This document shows, one piece after another, positions 22,994-31,726 of a stretch of 64,000 bases of DNA. The translations under genes and the position numbers were made by a program. The notes beneath the pieces were generated by a model that saw only the letters and a program-made list of their open reading frames with translations, was not told the origin of the DNA and ran no database searches. This stretch comes from UMGS1590 sp900552455. Lineage in GTDB: Bacteria; Bacillota; Peptococcia; Peptococcales; Peptococcaceae. Within the stretch, counting starts at the first letter, position 1, and each line of letters begins with the position of its first letter. The stretch spans positions 558,001-622,000 of the forward strand of contig OZ007004.1 in assembly GCA_963931105.1 (NCBI GenBank). Reading direction: 5' to 3'.

Positions 22994-24187
22994 ATGGAAA
23001 CATTGCCAAAAGACACCCTTATGCACATCCGTCCGGTCTGGGCTGAAGTCGACCTCGACGCCCTCGCCTTCACCATTTCTTCGATCCGCGAACGCGCCGG
23101 CAAAGACCGCCACGTTGCCGCCGTCGTCAAAGCAAACGCTTACGGCCATGGCGCTGTTGAGATCATCCCAACCCTCCTGGAAAACGGCGCCGATTTTCTC
23201 TGCGTCGCCCTGCTCGACGAAGCCCTCGAGATCCGCAAAGCCGGTTTCACCGACGTGCCGATCCTCATTCTCGGCTACACCGAAGTACAGCGCGCTGCGG
23301 AACTCGTTAAGTATGACATCCAGCAGGCAGTTTTCACCTACGATCTTGCAAAAGCAATGAGCGACGCCGCTGTGGAGCAGGGCAAAAAAGCCCTCGTCCA
23401 CATCAAGTGCGACACCGGTATGGGCCGCATCGGCTTCTTGCCAACCGAAGAAAACCTCGACAAGATCGAAGAGATCCTGAAGCTGCCTAACGTAGAATTC
23501 ACCGGGCTCTTCACCCACTTCGCAAAAGCCGACTACGCCGACAAGACCTACACCCATCTGCAGTGGGAACGCTACAACTTCTTCCTCAACGGTCTCGCGG
23601 AACGCGGCCTCACGCCAAAGATCCGCCACGTCGGCAACAGCGCCGTCATCGTCGACCATCCTGAATATTTCCTCGATATGGTACGCCCAGGCATTATCCT
23701 CTACGGCATCTACCCTAGCGACGAAACGCAGAACCAGAACATCGACGTAAAACCAGTGCTCTCTCTCAAGGCGCGCATCTCCAATGTCAAAAAAGAACAC
23801 GCTGGCGAACGCATCAGCTACGGCGGCACCTACGCCACCGAAGAAGGCGACGTCATCGCAACGCTCCCTATCGGCTACGCCGACGGCTGGATGCGCCTGA
23901 TGAGCAACAACGCAGAAGTGCTCGTTCACGGCAAGCGCTGCAAGATCGTCGGCCGCGTCTGCATGGACCAGTGCATGATCAATGTCACCGACGTTCCTGA
24001 TGTAAAGATCGGCGACGAAGTTGTCCTCATCGGCAGCCAGGGCGACGACCGCATCTCCATCGAAGAAGTCGTGAACCGCATCCCAACCATCCCTCACGAA
24101 ATCCTCTGCGACATCAACCGTCGCGTGCCTCGTGTGTATCTCAAGGATGGCGAGATCGTCAAAGTTACCCAATATCTGTTTGACTGA
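22994..24187 (+). CDS. alr: Alanine racemase
   Basis: 397 residues, PLP fold-type III. PLP Lys in VVKANAYGHGAVEI, catalytic Tyr in RISYGGTYAT, and GRVCMDQCMINVTDVP are the family signatures. Interconverts L- and D-alanine for peptidoglycan. AAGGAGG precedes the ATG at 22994, eight residues longer than the alternative start MHIRPVW. It is monocistronic: a weak hairpin (24198-24230) follows and the next gene has its own promoter. Confidence 0.96.
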   Translation: METLPKDTLMHIRPVWAEVDLDALAFTISSIRERAGKDRHVAAVVKANAYGHGAVEIIPTLLENGADFLCVALLDEALEIRKAGFTDVPILILGYTEVQRAAELVKYDIQQAVFTYDLAKAMSDAAVEQGKKALVHIKCDTGMGRIGFLPTEENLDKIEEILKLPNVEFTGLFTHFAKADYADKTYTHLQWERYNFFLNGLAERGLTPKIRHVGNSAVIVDHPEYFLDMVRPGIILYGIYPSDETQNQNIDVKPVLSLKARISNVKKEHAGERISYGGTYATEEGDVIATLPIGYADGWMRLMSNNAEVLVHGKRCKIVGRVCMDQCMINVTDVPDVKIGDEVVLIGSQGDDRISIEEVVNRIPTIPHEILCDINRRVPRVYLKDGEIVKVTQYLFD

Positions 24188-24218
24188 GCATAAATCGCGC
24201 GCCTGCCGACCTTTACGG

Positions 24219-24247
24219 TTGACAGGCGCGTGCTTGCTTTGTAGAAT
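24219..24247 (+). promoter_or_regulatory. Promoter of the charged orphan gene
   Basis: TTGACA (24219-24224), 17-bp spacer, TAGAAT (24242-24247). The -35 box overlaps the right arm of the hairpin that follows alr (GCGCCTG/CAGGCGC, 24198-24230). Confidence 0.7.
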
Positions 24248-24303
24248 AATAGTAATGGACTTTACGAAATTCTCAACCGAAGATAAAAGAGGAGACATGA
24301 ACC

Positions 24304-24720
24304 ATGTATGTATTTGTACAAAGCAACTTCACCGACGCGCCACACGCTCTGCATGAAGTCGAAGACTGCCTCGCCCGCGGTCTGACCAAGGACGATTTCA
24401 AAGTCTTCATTTCCCCTGAAGGCGACGCCAAGATGAGCGCCAAAGAGCCACCGGTTGTCGAAGAACCAGAAGAAGAAGCTTCCAAGAGCAAAAAGAAAAA
24501 AGATGAAGGCCCAAAATTTGACCCAGCTGGTTATCTCTACTGGGCAAAGCTGAAAAAAGAAGTGGCCGTCAACATCATCGATCCAGCTGCCATTGACAGC
24601 CTCGATCAGCCAGAAGAAGTGAAGCTCGTGCTCCACGGCTCCCGCACGCTGCTCGATCAGGGCCACATGCTGCTCGTTGTGATCCAGCCAAGCCAGCCGA
24701 TCGACGAAAAGTTTGACTGA
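24304..24720 (+). CDS. Orphan protein with charged central linker
   Basis: 138 residues. N-terminal globular stretch MYVFVQSNFTDAPHALHEVEDC, a central Glu/Pro- then Lys-rich linker (about 48-68: EEPEEEASKSKKKKDEG) and a C-terminal domain with YLYWAKLKKEVAV and SRTLLDQGHMLLVVI. No signal peptide or membrane helix. Own promoter, ribosome site and terminator show it is a real, independently expressed gene. I do not recognise a family. Confidence 0.7.
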   Translation: MYVFVQSNFTDAPHALHEVEDCLARGLTKDDFKVFISPEGDAKMSAKEPPVVEEPEEEASKSKKKKDEGPKFDPAGYLYWAKLKKEVAVNIIDPAAIDSLDQPEEVKLVLHGSRTLLDQGHMLLVVIQPSQPIDEKFD

Positions 24721-24739
24721 TCCATTCTGCAAATCACGC

Positions 24740-24769
24740 AACGCTCTCGCGAATAGCGGGAGCGTTTTG
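24740..24769 (+). terminator. Terminator after the charged orphan gene
   Basis: AACGCTCTCGC/GCGGGAGCGTT stem (24740-24750, 24756-24766) then TTTTGT. Confidence 0.8.
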
Positions 24770-24781
24770 TATTTCTCAATC

Positions 24782-24810
24782 AAAAAACGCACGCCTGAAA
24801 CGCGTGCGTT
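24782..24810 (-). terminator. Terminator after the three-helix membrane protein
   Basis: AACGCACGC/GCGTGCGTT stem (24802-24810 with 24786-24794) followed by TTTTTTG on the minus strand. Confidence 0.8.
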
Positions 24811-24843
24811 GTCATTTTCAAAAGCTGCGGCGAAATCTGTCGC

Positions 24844-25185
24844 TCATTCTCTGCGCTTCAAAACGAGGATGCCGGCGATCTCGATCAGCACTGTAATATT
24901 ATACACCAGCTGAATGGCGTTGACCGCCAGATAAGCGTCGATCATCAATATTCCGCCATGCGGCTCCGCCAGCTGCTGCATATAATGGCTCAACACCGTC
25001 GCCGAAAATGCACAGCCGATGAGCGCAGCGATGCTGGCTTTTCCGATGATCTTCCTACCACGCTCGTCTCTGCTGTTTTTGCCAAAGAGCAGGATCAGCA
25101 GCAGCACAAACGCTGCAGCGCCAATGACCATATTGACAAGAGTGACTTGTCGACTCGTCAGTAATTGGTAAAATACTGTATCCAT
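24844..25185 (-). CDS. Small membrane protein, unknown function
   Basis: 113 residues with three hydrophobic helices (about 16-34, 47-68, 82-108) and a basic loop KNSRDERGRKIIGK. No known motif. It is followed by its own terminator. The next gene upstream is 37 bp away and may share its transcript. Confidence 0.6.
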   Translation of the reverse strand: MDTVFYQLLTSRQVTLVNMVIGAAAFVLLLILLFGKNSRDERGRKIIGKASIAALIGCAFSATVLSHYMQQLAEPHGGILMIDAYLAVNAIQLVYNITVLIEIAGILVLKRRE

Positions 25186-25222
25186 TTTTTCTCCCTCAAA
25201 TCAAATTGTGCCTCGCACGTAT

Positions 25223-25996
25223 TTAGGCGCTGCGTCTTTTCCAGCGGTGGTGCAGCTCATAGAGCAGATAGACGAACAGACTGATGACATTCCCGATGAG
25301 GATGGTGACGGCGGCGCTCTGAAAATTTCCGCTGGAAAGAAGATTTCCGCCCAGCGTCGCCATAATGATCGGCGGAAAGCGCGCAATCACTGTGATGCGG
25401 ATCCAGGTGAGGAGCGAAAGCGGCGTCAGCCCGACGGCGTACGCGAGAAAATCCTTCGGCGTGCCGGGAATGAGAAACGCGATGAAAACGACGCGCTCGA
25501 TGCTCTCTTCGCTGTACTCGCGCAGATCCATCTTGGAGCGCGTGCGCTCGCTGAAGAAAAACTCGATGATCTTGTAGCCAAAAATGCGCGTCAGCATGAA
25601 CGTCGTGATCGACGCGAGCAGCGTGCCGATGGTCGTGATGAGCGAACCCACGATCGGTCCGAAAGCGAGCCCGGCAGCGATCTGAAACGGTTCGCCCGGC
25701 AGAATGGCGATGACGACCTGCAGATATGTGATGGCAAAGAGCACGAGATAGCTCCAGCTGCCGAAGGAGAGCACCCAGTCACGCGCAGCGTGCGGCTCGG
25801 TGATGGTCTCGTAGAACGGCATGCCGATCTTCACAACGAGCAGCGCCACGATGGCGATCATGATCACGAGCAGCCCAAGCAAAAAGAGAATGACCGGCAT
25901 ATATTTCTCAAGCTTGCGACGGCGCAGCGCTTTGTTGACTCTGCGCCGCCGTCGATTGAACGGCAGGCGTTTTTTGATCTTGGCGAGCCAGAGCAT
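25223..25996 (-). CDS. TVP38/TMEM64 (VTT/DedA-type) membrane protein
   Basis: 257 residues with a very basic N-terminus (RRRRRVNKALRRRK) and about six membrane segments. GEPFQIAAGLAFGPIVGSLITTIGTLLAS and IPGTPKDFLAYAVGLT are the conserved VTT re-entrant regions. Relatives act in lipid scrambling or undecaprenyl phosphate translocation. GGAGG precedes the ATG. Confidence 0.88.
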   Translation of the reverse strand: MLWLAKIKKRLPFNRRRRRVNKALRRRKLEKYMPVILFLLGLLVIMIAIVALLVVKIGMPFYETITEPHAARDWVLSFGSWSYLVLFAITYLQVVIAILPGEPFQIAAGLAFGPIVGSLITTIGTLLASITTFMLTRIFGYKIIEFFFSERTRSKMDLREYSEESIERVVFIAFLIPGTPKDFLAYAVGLTPLSLLTWIRITVIARFPPIIMATLGGNLLSSGNFQSAAVTILIGNVISLFVYLLYELHHRWKRRSA

Positions 25997-26035
25997 GGGC
26001 CTCCTCCTTTCTCGCGTTTTCTACAGAAAATAGAC

Positions 26036-26075
26036 AAAAGGGGACCGTTTCAGGTGTGAACGGTCCCCCTTTTCA
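26036..26075. terminator. Hairpin terminator between the lipoprotein and TVP38 genes
   Basis: GGGGACCGTT/AACGGTCCCC stem (26040-26049, 26059-26068) with TTTT on the minus-strand side and a longer T-run on the plus side. Confidence 0.75.
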
Positions 26076-26077
26076 TT

Positions 26078-26605
26078 TTATTCTTCAGTCGTTTCAGCTG
26101 GCGCAGTTTTGTCAGGGAAAAATTGCTCGCAGAGCGCATTGAACGCTTCTTCGTCCTGACCGGCTGCTTTCACATCGGTGGCGTAGGTTTCGTTGATATA
26201 ATCCACGCCGACGGAGCCTTCGACGAGCTCAGATTCGCCTGGATAACTCCAGCTCACCTGCTCGCAGTCGTCGATGAGCGCAAGCAGCAACGCCGCGCTG
26301 CCAACCATGGTCGCATCCATGGTAGAAAGATCGGCGCGGTTGTCGAGATACATGAAGCGGATCTGCAACGTGTACGGATGGGCGTCATCCTGCACGGCAA
26401 GGGTGTACTTGCCGAGGGATTTGAGACCGATGAGACTCACCAGATCGTTGTTGGCGCTGGTATTTTCCAGATAAGGATTCTTCGCCGCATAGAGCGAGCT
26501 CGCAAACGACGATTCTTCCGAGCTTTTTCCTCCGTTACTGCAGCCGGCAAGGCCGCCCAATGCCAGTACAAACAGCGCAGCGAGCGCCAGGAACCTTCTT
26601 TTCAT
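26078..26605 (-). CDS. Lipoprotein, DUF4825-like
   Basis: 175 residues. Signal peptide with lipobox LGGLAGCS (Cys about residue 22), then a Ser-rich linker. The folded part (KNPYLENTSANNDLVSLIGL, HPYTLQIRFMYLD, MVGSAALLLALIDDCEQVSWSY) resembles DUF4825, a family of surface lipoproteins or anti-sigma-associated domains of unknown function. GAGGTGG precedes the ATG at 26605. Confidence 0.75.
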   Translation of the reverse strand: MKRRFLALAALFVLALGGLAGCSNGGKSSEESSFASSLYAAKNPYLENTSANNDLVSLIGLKSLGKYTLAVQDDAHPYTLQIRFMYLDNRADLSTMDATMVGSAALLLALIDDCEQVSWSYPGESELVEGSVGVDYINETYATDVKAAGQDEEAFNALCEQFFPDKTAPAETTEE

Positions 26606-26649
26606 CGGTACCACCTCTTTTAGAATGATAATGGGAAATGATTGCATAT

Positions 26650-26686
26650 AAAAACCCTTGTGCTTCTATTATAAAGCACAAGGGTT
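26650..26686 (-). terminator. Terminator after the obg-cluster membrane genes
   Basis: 13-bp stem AACCCTTGTGCTT with its complement (26653-26665, 26674-26686), then TTTT on the minus strand. Confidence 0.8.
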
Positions 26687-26744
26687 GGATAAACAACAAA
26701 ATGTTATCATTATCTGAAAAGTCAGTGCGCAATTTTCAAAACTG

Positions 26745-26951
26745 TCACTTATTCAGCACAAGATAGAGCACAATGATGACGACTGGCGCGAGCATGAGAT
26801 AGGTGAGGGGCATGGTTTTTTTGTAGCGCGCCATGCGTTCCTCCTGCGGCAGATCCTTGTTGGCGAGCTGCATCATGCCATAGCCTTTGACGAGCAAGCT
26901 TGCCGCGAGCAGAACAATGGCGACGATGAGCAATATCGTGTTGAATTCCAT
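26745..26951 (-). CDS. 68-residue two-helix membrane protein
   Basis: MEFNTILLIVAIVLLAASLL (helix 1), charged loop QLANKDLPQEERMARYKK, then MLAPVVIIVLYLVLNK (helix 2). GGAGG 9 bases before the ATG at 26951; another ATG two codons upstream is possible. It begins 2 bp after the preceding ORF stop and is the last gene of the obg unit. Function unknown. Confidence 0.65.
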   Translation of the reverse strand: MEFNTILLIVAIVLLAASLLVKGYGMMQLANKDLPQEERMARYKKTMPLTYLMLAPVVIIVLYLVLNK

Positions 26952-26953
26952 AA

Positions 26954-27511
26954 TCATAAACCTCCATGTATCTCCAGAAATTGGCGCAGGAGCGCGAGCA
27001 CGAGCACCGCTCCCTGGATGCCGAAAAAGAGCTGCCACAAACCAAACCGCCGCCATCTGGTGTCTTCCAGCGCGTCATCGAGATGCGCCACGAACCGCGC
27101 CTGCACGTCTTCGTCAAGCGGCGTGAAGCCGATCCAGCCATCGTAGCGGCAGATCACCGTCGCCGGCGGCAGGCTTTCGTCGGAAAGCGCCTGACGGATC
27201 GCCAGCGCGAGGGCGTCGTAGGTATCCATATCGTGTGTGAATCCGCCGCCGCGAAAAACGAACCAGCGGCGTCGGCCAAACGCCTGCTGGATCAGCAGAC
27301 AGCCGACGAAAACGAAGCAGGCCAGCGCTGTCCAGCGCGCGCCTGTCGTCCAGCTTCCCTGAAAGAGCCACTGCAGCGAAACGATCTCGCAGGCGAGAAA
27401 AGCCAACGGCTGCACCAGCGGCACGATCACCGGGCGGCGTCGGAGCAGCGGCCAGAGCAGGCCGCCGTTCAAAACCACCAGCGCCAGCGTCCACACGAGC
27501 CTGGCGTCCAT
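26954..27511 (-). CDS. Membrane protein of unknown function next to obg
   Basis: 185 residues: hydrophobic helices at about 5-22, 30-48, 58-76 and a C-terminal helix at 160-178, with a soluble block between (GGGFTHDMDTYDALALAIRQAL, YDGWIGFTPLDEDVQ). It lies 3 bp downstream of obg and 2 bp upstream of the 68-residue gene, so all are co-transcribed. No family recognised. Confidence 0.65.
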   Translation of the reverse strand: MDARLVWTLALVVLNGGLLWPLLRRRPVIVPLVQPLAFLACEIVSLQWLFQGSWTTGARWTALACFVFVGCLLIQQAFGRRRWFVFRGGGFTHDMDTYDALALAIRQALSDESLPPATVICRYDGWIGFTPLDEDVQARFVAHLDDALEDTRWRRFGLWQLFFGIQGAVLVLALLRQFLEIHGGL

Positions 27512-27514
27512 GGC

Positions 27515-28798
27515 TTATTCCAGATAATCGAGGGCCATCGGTCCAACGATGACAGTGTCGCCATCCTGGATGCCAGCTTCGCGCAGCGCTTTTTCGATGC
27601 CCATATTGTCGAGGATCTTCATAAAGCGCTCGACGGCTTCGTCGCGTTCAAACTGCGTGCGACCAACGAGACCATCGATCTCCGGCCCGACAACTTCGTA
27701 AGCGTCTGGCCCGATCTTCTGCACGCGGAACGGCGCTTCCTGTTTCTGTGGTTCTTCTTCCACTGGCTCGAAATCCTCTTCGGCGTATTCCACCGGCCCA
27801 ATGGCATCGAGAATATCAGCGAGATGATAGACCAGCTCGTTGAGATCAGAATCGGTGGCAGCGCTCATTGGGAAAATGCGCACCTCCGGATACGCTTCGC
27901 TGAGTCGAGCAAGCGCTGCTTCGCGATCGTCGTCGCTCATGAGATCGACCTTGTTGGCGACAATGACCATCGGCTTTTCATTGAGCTGCGGCGCGTAGCG
28001 CTCGAGCTCGCCGCGAATGACAGCGAGATCCTCGAGCGGATCGCGGCCTTCTGAGCCGGAAAGATCAACAACATGCACGAGCACACGCGTGCGCTCCACA
28101 TGGCGCAGAAAACGATGGCCAAGCCCCGCGCCTTCTGCAGCGCCTTCAACCAGCCCCGGCACATCGGCGATGACAAAGCTGCGGCCAGCATCGACGCGCA
28201 CCATGCCGAGATTTGGTTCGAGCGTCGTGAAATGGTAGTTGGCGATCTTTGGCTTGGCAGCAGACACGCGGCTGATGATCGTCGATTTGCCGACGTTTGG
28301 AAAACCGACGAGGCCGACGTCTGCCAACAGCTTGAGCTCGAGGGTGATCCAGCGCTCTTCGCCTTTTTCGCCGTTTTCAGCGAAAGCCGGCGCGCGGTGG
28401 GTCGAGCTTACAAAGCGCGCGTTGCCGCGTCCGCCGCGCCCACCCTGGGCGACGACGATCTCCTGACCATGATGGCGCAGATCGCCGAGTAATTTTTTCG
28501 TATCGGCATCGCGCACGACGGTGCCGACCGGCACGCGCAGCACGATATCGTCGGCGCTGCGGCCGTGCTGCTTGGCGCCAGAGCCATGGTCGCCGCGTTT
28601 GCCTTTATAATGCGTCTGGTAGCGGAAGTCGATCAACGTGCGCAGGCCTTCGTCGGCACGCAGAATAATGGAGCCGCCTTTGCCGCCGTCGCCGCCGGCA
28701 GGACCGCCCTTTGGCACATATTTTTCACGGCGGAATGCAACGATGCCGTTGCCACCGTCGCCAGCCTTGACGTTGACCTTCGCGTAATCATAAAACAT
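27515..28798 (-). CDS. obgE: GTPase Obg (ribosome assembly, stress control)
   Basis: 427 residues in three parts: Gly-rich Obg fold (VKAGDGGNGIVAFRREKYVPKGGPAGG...), G domain (GFPNVGKSTIISRVS; DVPGLVEGAAEG; NKVDL) and C-terminal OCT domain. The start MFYDYAK at 28798 has AAGGAGGAAG upstream and skips 13 residues of the longer frame. Overlaps the end of the MutS-like gene by 11 bp. Confidence 0.96.
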   Translation of the reverse strand: MFYDYAKVNVKAGDGGNGIVAFRREKYVPKGGPAGGDGGKGGSIILRADEGLRTLIDFRYQTHYKGKRGDHGSGAKQHGRSADDIVLRVPVGTVVRDADTKKLLGDLRHHGQEIVVAQGGRGGRGNARFVSSTHRAPAFAENGEKGEERWITLELKLLADVGLVGFPNVGKSTIISRVSAAKPKIANYHFTTLEPNLGMVRVDAGRSFVIADVPGLVEGAAEGAGLGHRFLRHVERTRVLVHVVDLSGSEGRDPLEDLAVIRGELERYAPQLNEKPMVIVANKVDLMSDDDREAALARLSEAYPEVRIFPMSAATDSDLNELVYHLADILDAIGPVEYAEEDFEPVEEEPQKQEAPFRVQKIGPDAYEVVGPEIDGLVGRTQFERDEAVERFMKILDNMGIEKALREAGIQDGDTVIVGPMALDYLE

Positions 28799-30620
28799 GG
28801 GCTTCCTCCTTTTCCCCGTCCTGCTGCTGTGCATCATCCAAAAGACCGGCGATGCGCATCAGATGCTGCGCATTCGTGGTCCGACAGCGGCCGGGACGGA
28901 TCTTATAATCAAAGGCGATGGTATCGCCGTCGTAATGTTCTTCAAAATGGTAGTTTTTGCCGCCGACTTCCGGACTGTCCGCAAGGGCGCAGAGCTCAAA
29001 ATCGTGGGTCGTGACGATGGTCATCATCCACGGACGGGAGAGCTTCTTGATCGCTGCTTCAGCGCCGATGATGCGGTCCGCCGAATTCGTGCCCTTGAAG
29101 ATCTCGTCGACGAGAACGAGCATCGGTTTCTCCTTCTCAGACCAGGCGACCATCTGCTTGATGCGCAGGATCTCGCCGTAGAAGGACGAAATCCCTTCGC
29201 TGACATCGTCGCGCACGCGCATCGATGTGAAGATGCGCATCGGGCTGATGCGGAAATTTTTCGCCATCACCGTGCCACCAGCGTATGCGAGCACAGCGTT
29301 CAGCGCGAGCGTGCGCATGAAGGTCGATTTCCCGCTCATATTGCTGCCGGTGATGATGACGGTGTCGCCGCCCTGGCTGTAATCATTGCCGATAACGGTG
29401 CGCGGATCGAGCAGCGGATGCTTGCCATCTTCCATTTCCAGAAACGGCGTTTCGCTCGCAACGATCTCCGGCAGCGTCGTTTCATCCGGGCGCACGCGCG
29501 ACAGCGTGCCGAGGGAATAGAGCGCTTCCACCTCGCCGATCCAGTCCATCCAGCGTCCAAAGGAGACGCCGTATTTCTGTCGCCAGCCGTCGAGCGCCAG
29601 ACAGCAGTTAAAATCCCAGGCCAGAAGGCCCACCAGCGGCAGATAGAGCACAAAATTCTCGCGCATCTGCCAGGCGCCGACAATGCGGTTGAGCGCGCGG
29701 ATCCCTTCGCCGGCATCGGCGAGCTGGCGCTGCATTTCGCGCAGATAGCCGCTCTCGAACGCTGGCTCCTGGAGCACACGGATGCGCTCTTCGACGCGAT
29801 CCAATCGCCGCGCCAAAACCATGATGCTGTCCTTCTCGTTTTTCAGCGCGCCGCCAAAAAGCACCGACGCAAGGAGCTGCGCGAAAAACAGATACAGCAC
29901 CATCATCCACGACACAAGCCCGACAGCCGCAGCCACAGCTGCAGCCGCTGTCAGCACAGGCAGCCCTATGGCCAGCGTTTTCAGCTGCGGCACATTGCGG
30001 TTGCCCTTGCCCGTGGCATACTGGCGCAGCTTCGTTTCAGCAGCGCGCTCGTCCTCCTCGCGGCGACGATCCTTGGAAAGGCCCAGCGCTTCAAAATCGA
30101 TGGCAAGATCGTCGTCCTGCAAAAGCTCCAGCACAGAATCCTGCCGCTCAGAGATAAGATGCAGACTCGGCCGCGTGAGCAGGCGCATCAGCGCGTCGCG
30201 CCCACCAACCGTGTGCGCCACCGAAATGTACTGATAAAGCGAGCGCGGACCGAAAAGGTCCAGATCGCTCGAGAGAAAATCCTCCCGGCGCACATACGCC
30301 GCGCCATCGTCAGCGAAGTCATACCATTCGCCCTTCGTGCGCGCGTCGTAACGCTCGAGCACAGCCAGCCGATTCTGCGCCAGCTCGATCGCCCGCTGCT
30401 GCAGATTGAATTTGTGCACCAGCCAGCAGAAACAAAAGACGCCCGCTGCCGCCAGCACATATCCCGGCAGGAAGTCGTTACGGATGCCAAACACCAGCCC
30501 CACAAGCACCGCCAGCGCAGAAAGCAAACGCCCGTTGCTCCAGAGGAGCAGCCGTCGTTTTTCGGCAGCAATGCGCGCTTCAGCCGCGTTCAGCAATTCT
30601 TGGATCTCATTTGGCTTCAT
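28788..30620 (-). CDS. Membrane-anchored MutS-family ATPase
   Basis: 610 residues. Two hydrophobic segments near the N-terminus (about 28-70) and another pair at about 212-255 anchor it in the membrane. The C-terminal domain has MutS Walker A TGSNMSGKSTFMR (about 424-436), Walker B MLVLVDEIFKGTNSADR and TTHDFELC. The mismatch-recognition domain I and the MutS2 Smr domain are absent. Family members are annotated only as MutS-domain proteins; a classical mismatch repair role is unlikely. Confidence 0.85.
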   Translation of the reverse strand: MKPNEIQELLNAAEARIAAEKRRLLLWSNGRLLSALAVLVGLVFGIRNDFLPGYVLAAAGVFCFCWLVHKFNLQQRAIELAQNRLAVLERYDARTKGEWYDFADDGAAYVRREDFLSSDLDLFGPRSLYQYISVAHTVGGRDALMRLLTRPSLHLISERQDSVLELLQDDDLAIDFEALGLSKDRRREEDERAAETKLRQYATGKGNRNVPQLKTLAIGLPVLTAAAAVAAAVGLVSWMMVLYLFFAQLLASVLFGGALKNEKDSIMVLARRLDRVEERIRVLQEPAFESGYLREMQRQLADAGEGIRALNRIVGAWQMRENFVLYLPLVGLLAWDFNCCLALDGWRQKYGVSFGRWMDWIGEVEALYSLGTLSRVRPDETTLPEIVASETPFLEMEDGKHPLLDPRTVIGNDYSQGGDTVIITGSNMSGKSTFMRTLALNAVLAYAGGTVMAKNFRISPMRIFTSMRVRDDVSEGISSFYGEILRIKQMVAWSEKEKPMLVLVDEIFKGTNSADRIIGAEAAIKKLSRPWMMTIVTTHDFELCALADSPEVGGKNYHFEEHYDGDTIAFDYKIRPGRCRTTNAQHLMRIAGLLDDAQQQDGEKEEAHVL

Positions 30621-30644
30621 GACGTTTCTCTTTCTTCAATATAA

Positions 30645-30672
30645 CAAAAAGGGATGACCGAGCGGTCACCCC
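30645..30672 (-). terminator. Terminator after rpmA
   Basis: GGGTGACC/GGTCATCCC stem (30664-30671 with 30651-30659) followed by TTTTTG on the minus strand. Confidence 0.8.
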
Positions 30673-30682
30673 CAATTTCTAC

Positions 30683-30961
30683 TTATTCAGCAGCATAAAC
30701 GCTGACGCGGGTCTTGCCTGCACCCTTTTCGTAACGAACGACACCGTCGATCTTAGCGAACAGGGTATCATCGCCGCCCTTGCCAACATTTGCGCCTGGA
30801 TGGATCTTGGTCCCTCTCTGGCGATAGAGAATGTTGCCGGCCTTTACGGTCTGGCCATCACTCTTCTTCGCACCGAGACGCTTGGAGTGGGAATCACGAC
30901 CGTTCTTGGTGGAACCTACCCCTTTTTTAGATGCGAATAATTGTAAATCGAGTTTGAACAT
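30683..30961 (-). CDS. rpmA: 50S ribosomal protein L27 (with cleavable N-terminal extension)
   Basis: 92 residues. The N-terminus MFKLDLQLFASKKGVGSTKNG carries the Bacillota-type extension that the Prp protease removes after FA to expose the residues reaching the peptidyl transferase centre. Prp is encoded directly upstream. Start 30961 has GAGGAGGTGG upstream. Confidence 0.97.
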   Translation of the reverse strand: MFKLDLQLFASKKGVGSTKNGRDSHSKRLGAKKSDGQTVKAGNILYRQRGTKIHPGANVGKGGDDTLFAKIDGVVRYEKGAGKTRVSVYAAE

Positions 30962-30974
30962 CTTGTCCACCTCC

Positions 30975-31304
30975 TCAAACACGAATACTGTTTGCTTTGA
31001 TGTACTCTTTATAGTCCTGCGCGAGCGCGCTCACGCCGACCTCTAACGTTTTCAGCACCGCTTCCGCGACGATCACTTCGTGTTCATCGCAAGCAGGTGT
31101 CAGCATCAGTTTTAAATAGCCTTCGTCCATTTCAGCTTCAAAATTCACGCCTTGCGTCTCCAGGCTGTTCGCCGTCACGATCGCAAGTGTGGAAGCCGAC
31201 GCACAGACCAAATCCTCCCCATAAGGAGCTGCGCCAGCGTGGCCGGAAAATTCATAGCCAGCAAGCGCGCCGTCTGCGCGGTAGAAAAGCGTGATCTCGA
31301 TCAT
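30975..31304 (-). CDS. prp: Ribosomal-processing cysteine protease Prp
   Basis: 109 residues. Catalytic His in FSGHAGAAPYGED and Cys in LVCASASTL give the His/Cys dyad at the usual spacing. Cleaves the L27 leader peptide. ATG overlaps the rplU stop by one base (TAATG), and rpmA follows 13 bp later. Confidence 0.95.
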   Translation of the reverse strand: MIEITLFYRADGALAGYEFSGHAGAAPYGEDLVCASASTLAIVTANSLETQGVNFEAEMDEGYLKLMLTPACDEHEVIVAEAVLKTLEVGVSALAQDYKEYIKANSIRV

Positions 31305-31615
31305 TAGCCAACGATCGATTCAACAGTCACGCGGGTGTAAGGCTGACGATGACCTTTTTTGCGGCGATAGTTCTTTTTAGGTTTGTACTTGAAAACGGTG
31401 ATCTTAGGTGCTTTGCCGTTTTCAACAACCTTGAGAGAAACCTTTGCGCCTTCAACATAAGGCTTGCCGGTAACGATCTCGCCGTCTTTGTTGAGCATCA
31501 GTACAGCGTCGATGTCGACGGTTTCACCAGCTTCAGCGTGGAGCAGTTCCACATCGAGAGTCTGACCTTCTTCTACCTTGTACTGTTTGCCACCAGTAGC
31601 GATAATTGCGTACAT
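31304..31615 (-). CDS. rplU: 50S ribosomal protein L21
   Basis: 103 residues: MYAIIATGGKQYKVEEGQ, ...KYKPKKNYRRKKGHRQPYT. First gene of rplU-prp-rpmA. GGGAGGAG precedes the ATG at 31615. Probably autoregulated through the L21 leader. Confidence 0.97.
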   Translation of the reverse strand: MYAIIATGGKQYKVEEGQTLDVELLHAEAGETVDIDAVLMLNKDGEIVTGKPYVEGAKVSLKVVENGKAPKITVFKYKPKKNYRRKKGHRQPYTRVTVESIVG

Positions 31616-31720
31616 TTTTTCACTCCTCCCTGAGAATACTCGCTGCGATAGGTAGCAGCTTTCGCTTGCGTTTTTAACCCGACGCATGCGGTTTCGATCT
31701 GGGAAAACACCCATATCCGA
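31616..31720 (-). promoter_or_regulatory. L21 ribosomal-protein leader
   Basis: The untranslated leader contains CGAAACCGCATG, GGGTTAAAAACGCAAGCG, AAAGCTGCTACC/GCAGC pairing and TATTCTCAGGGAGG, matching my memory of the L21 leader of Bacillota, which lets L21 control its own operon. Confidence 0.75.
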
Positions 31721-31726
31721 AGATTA

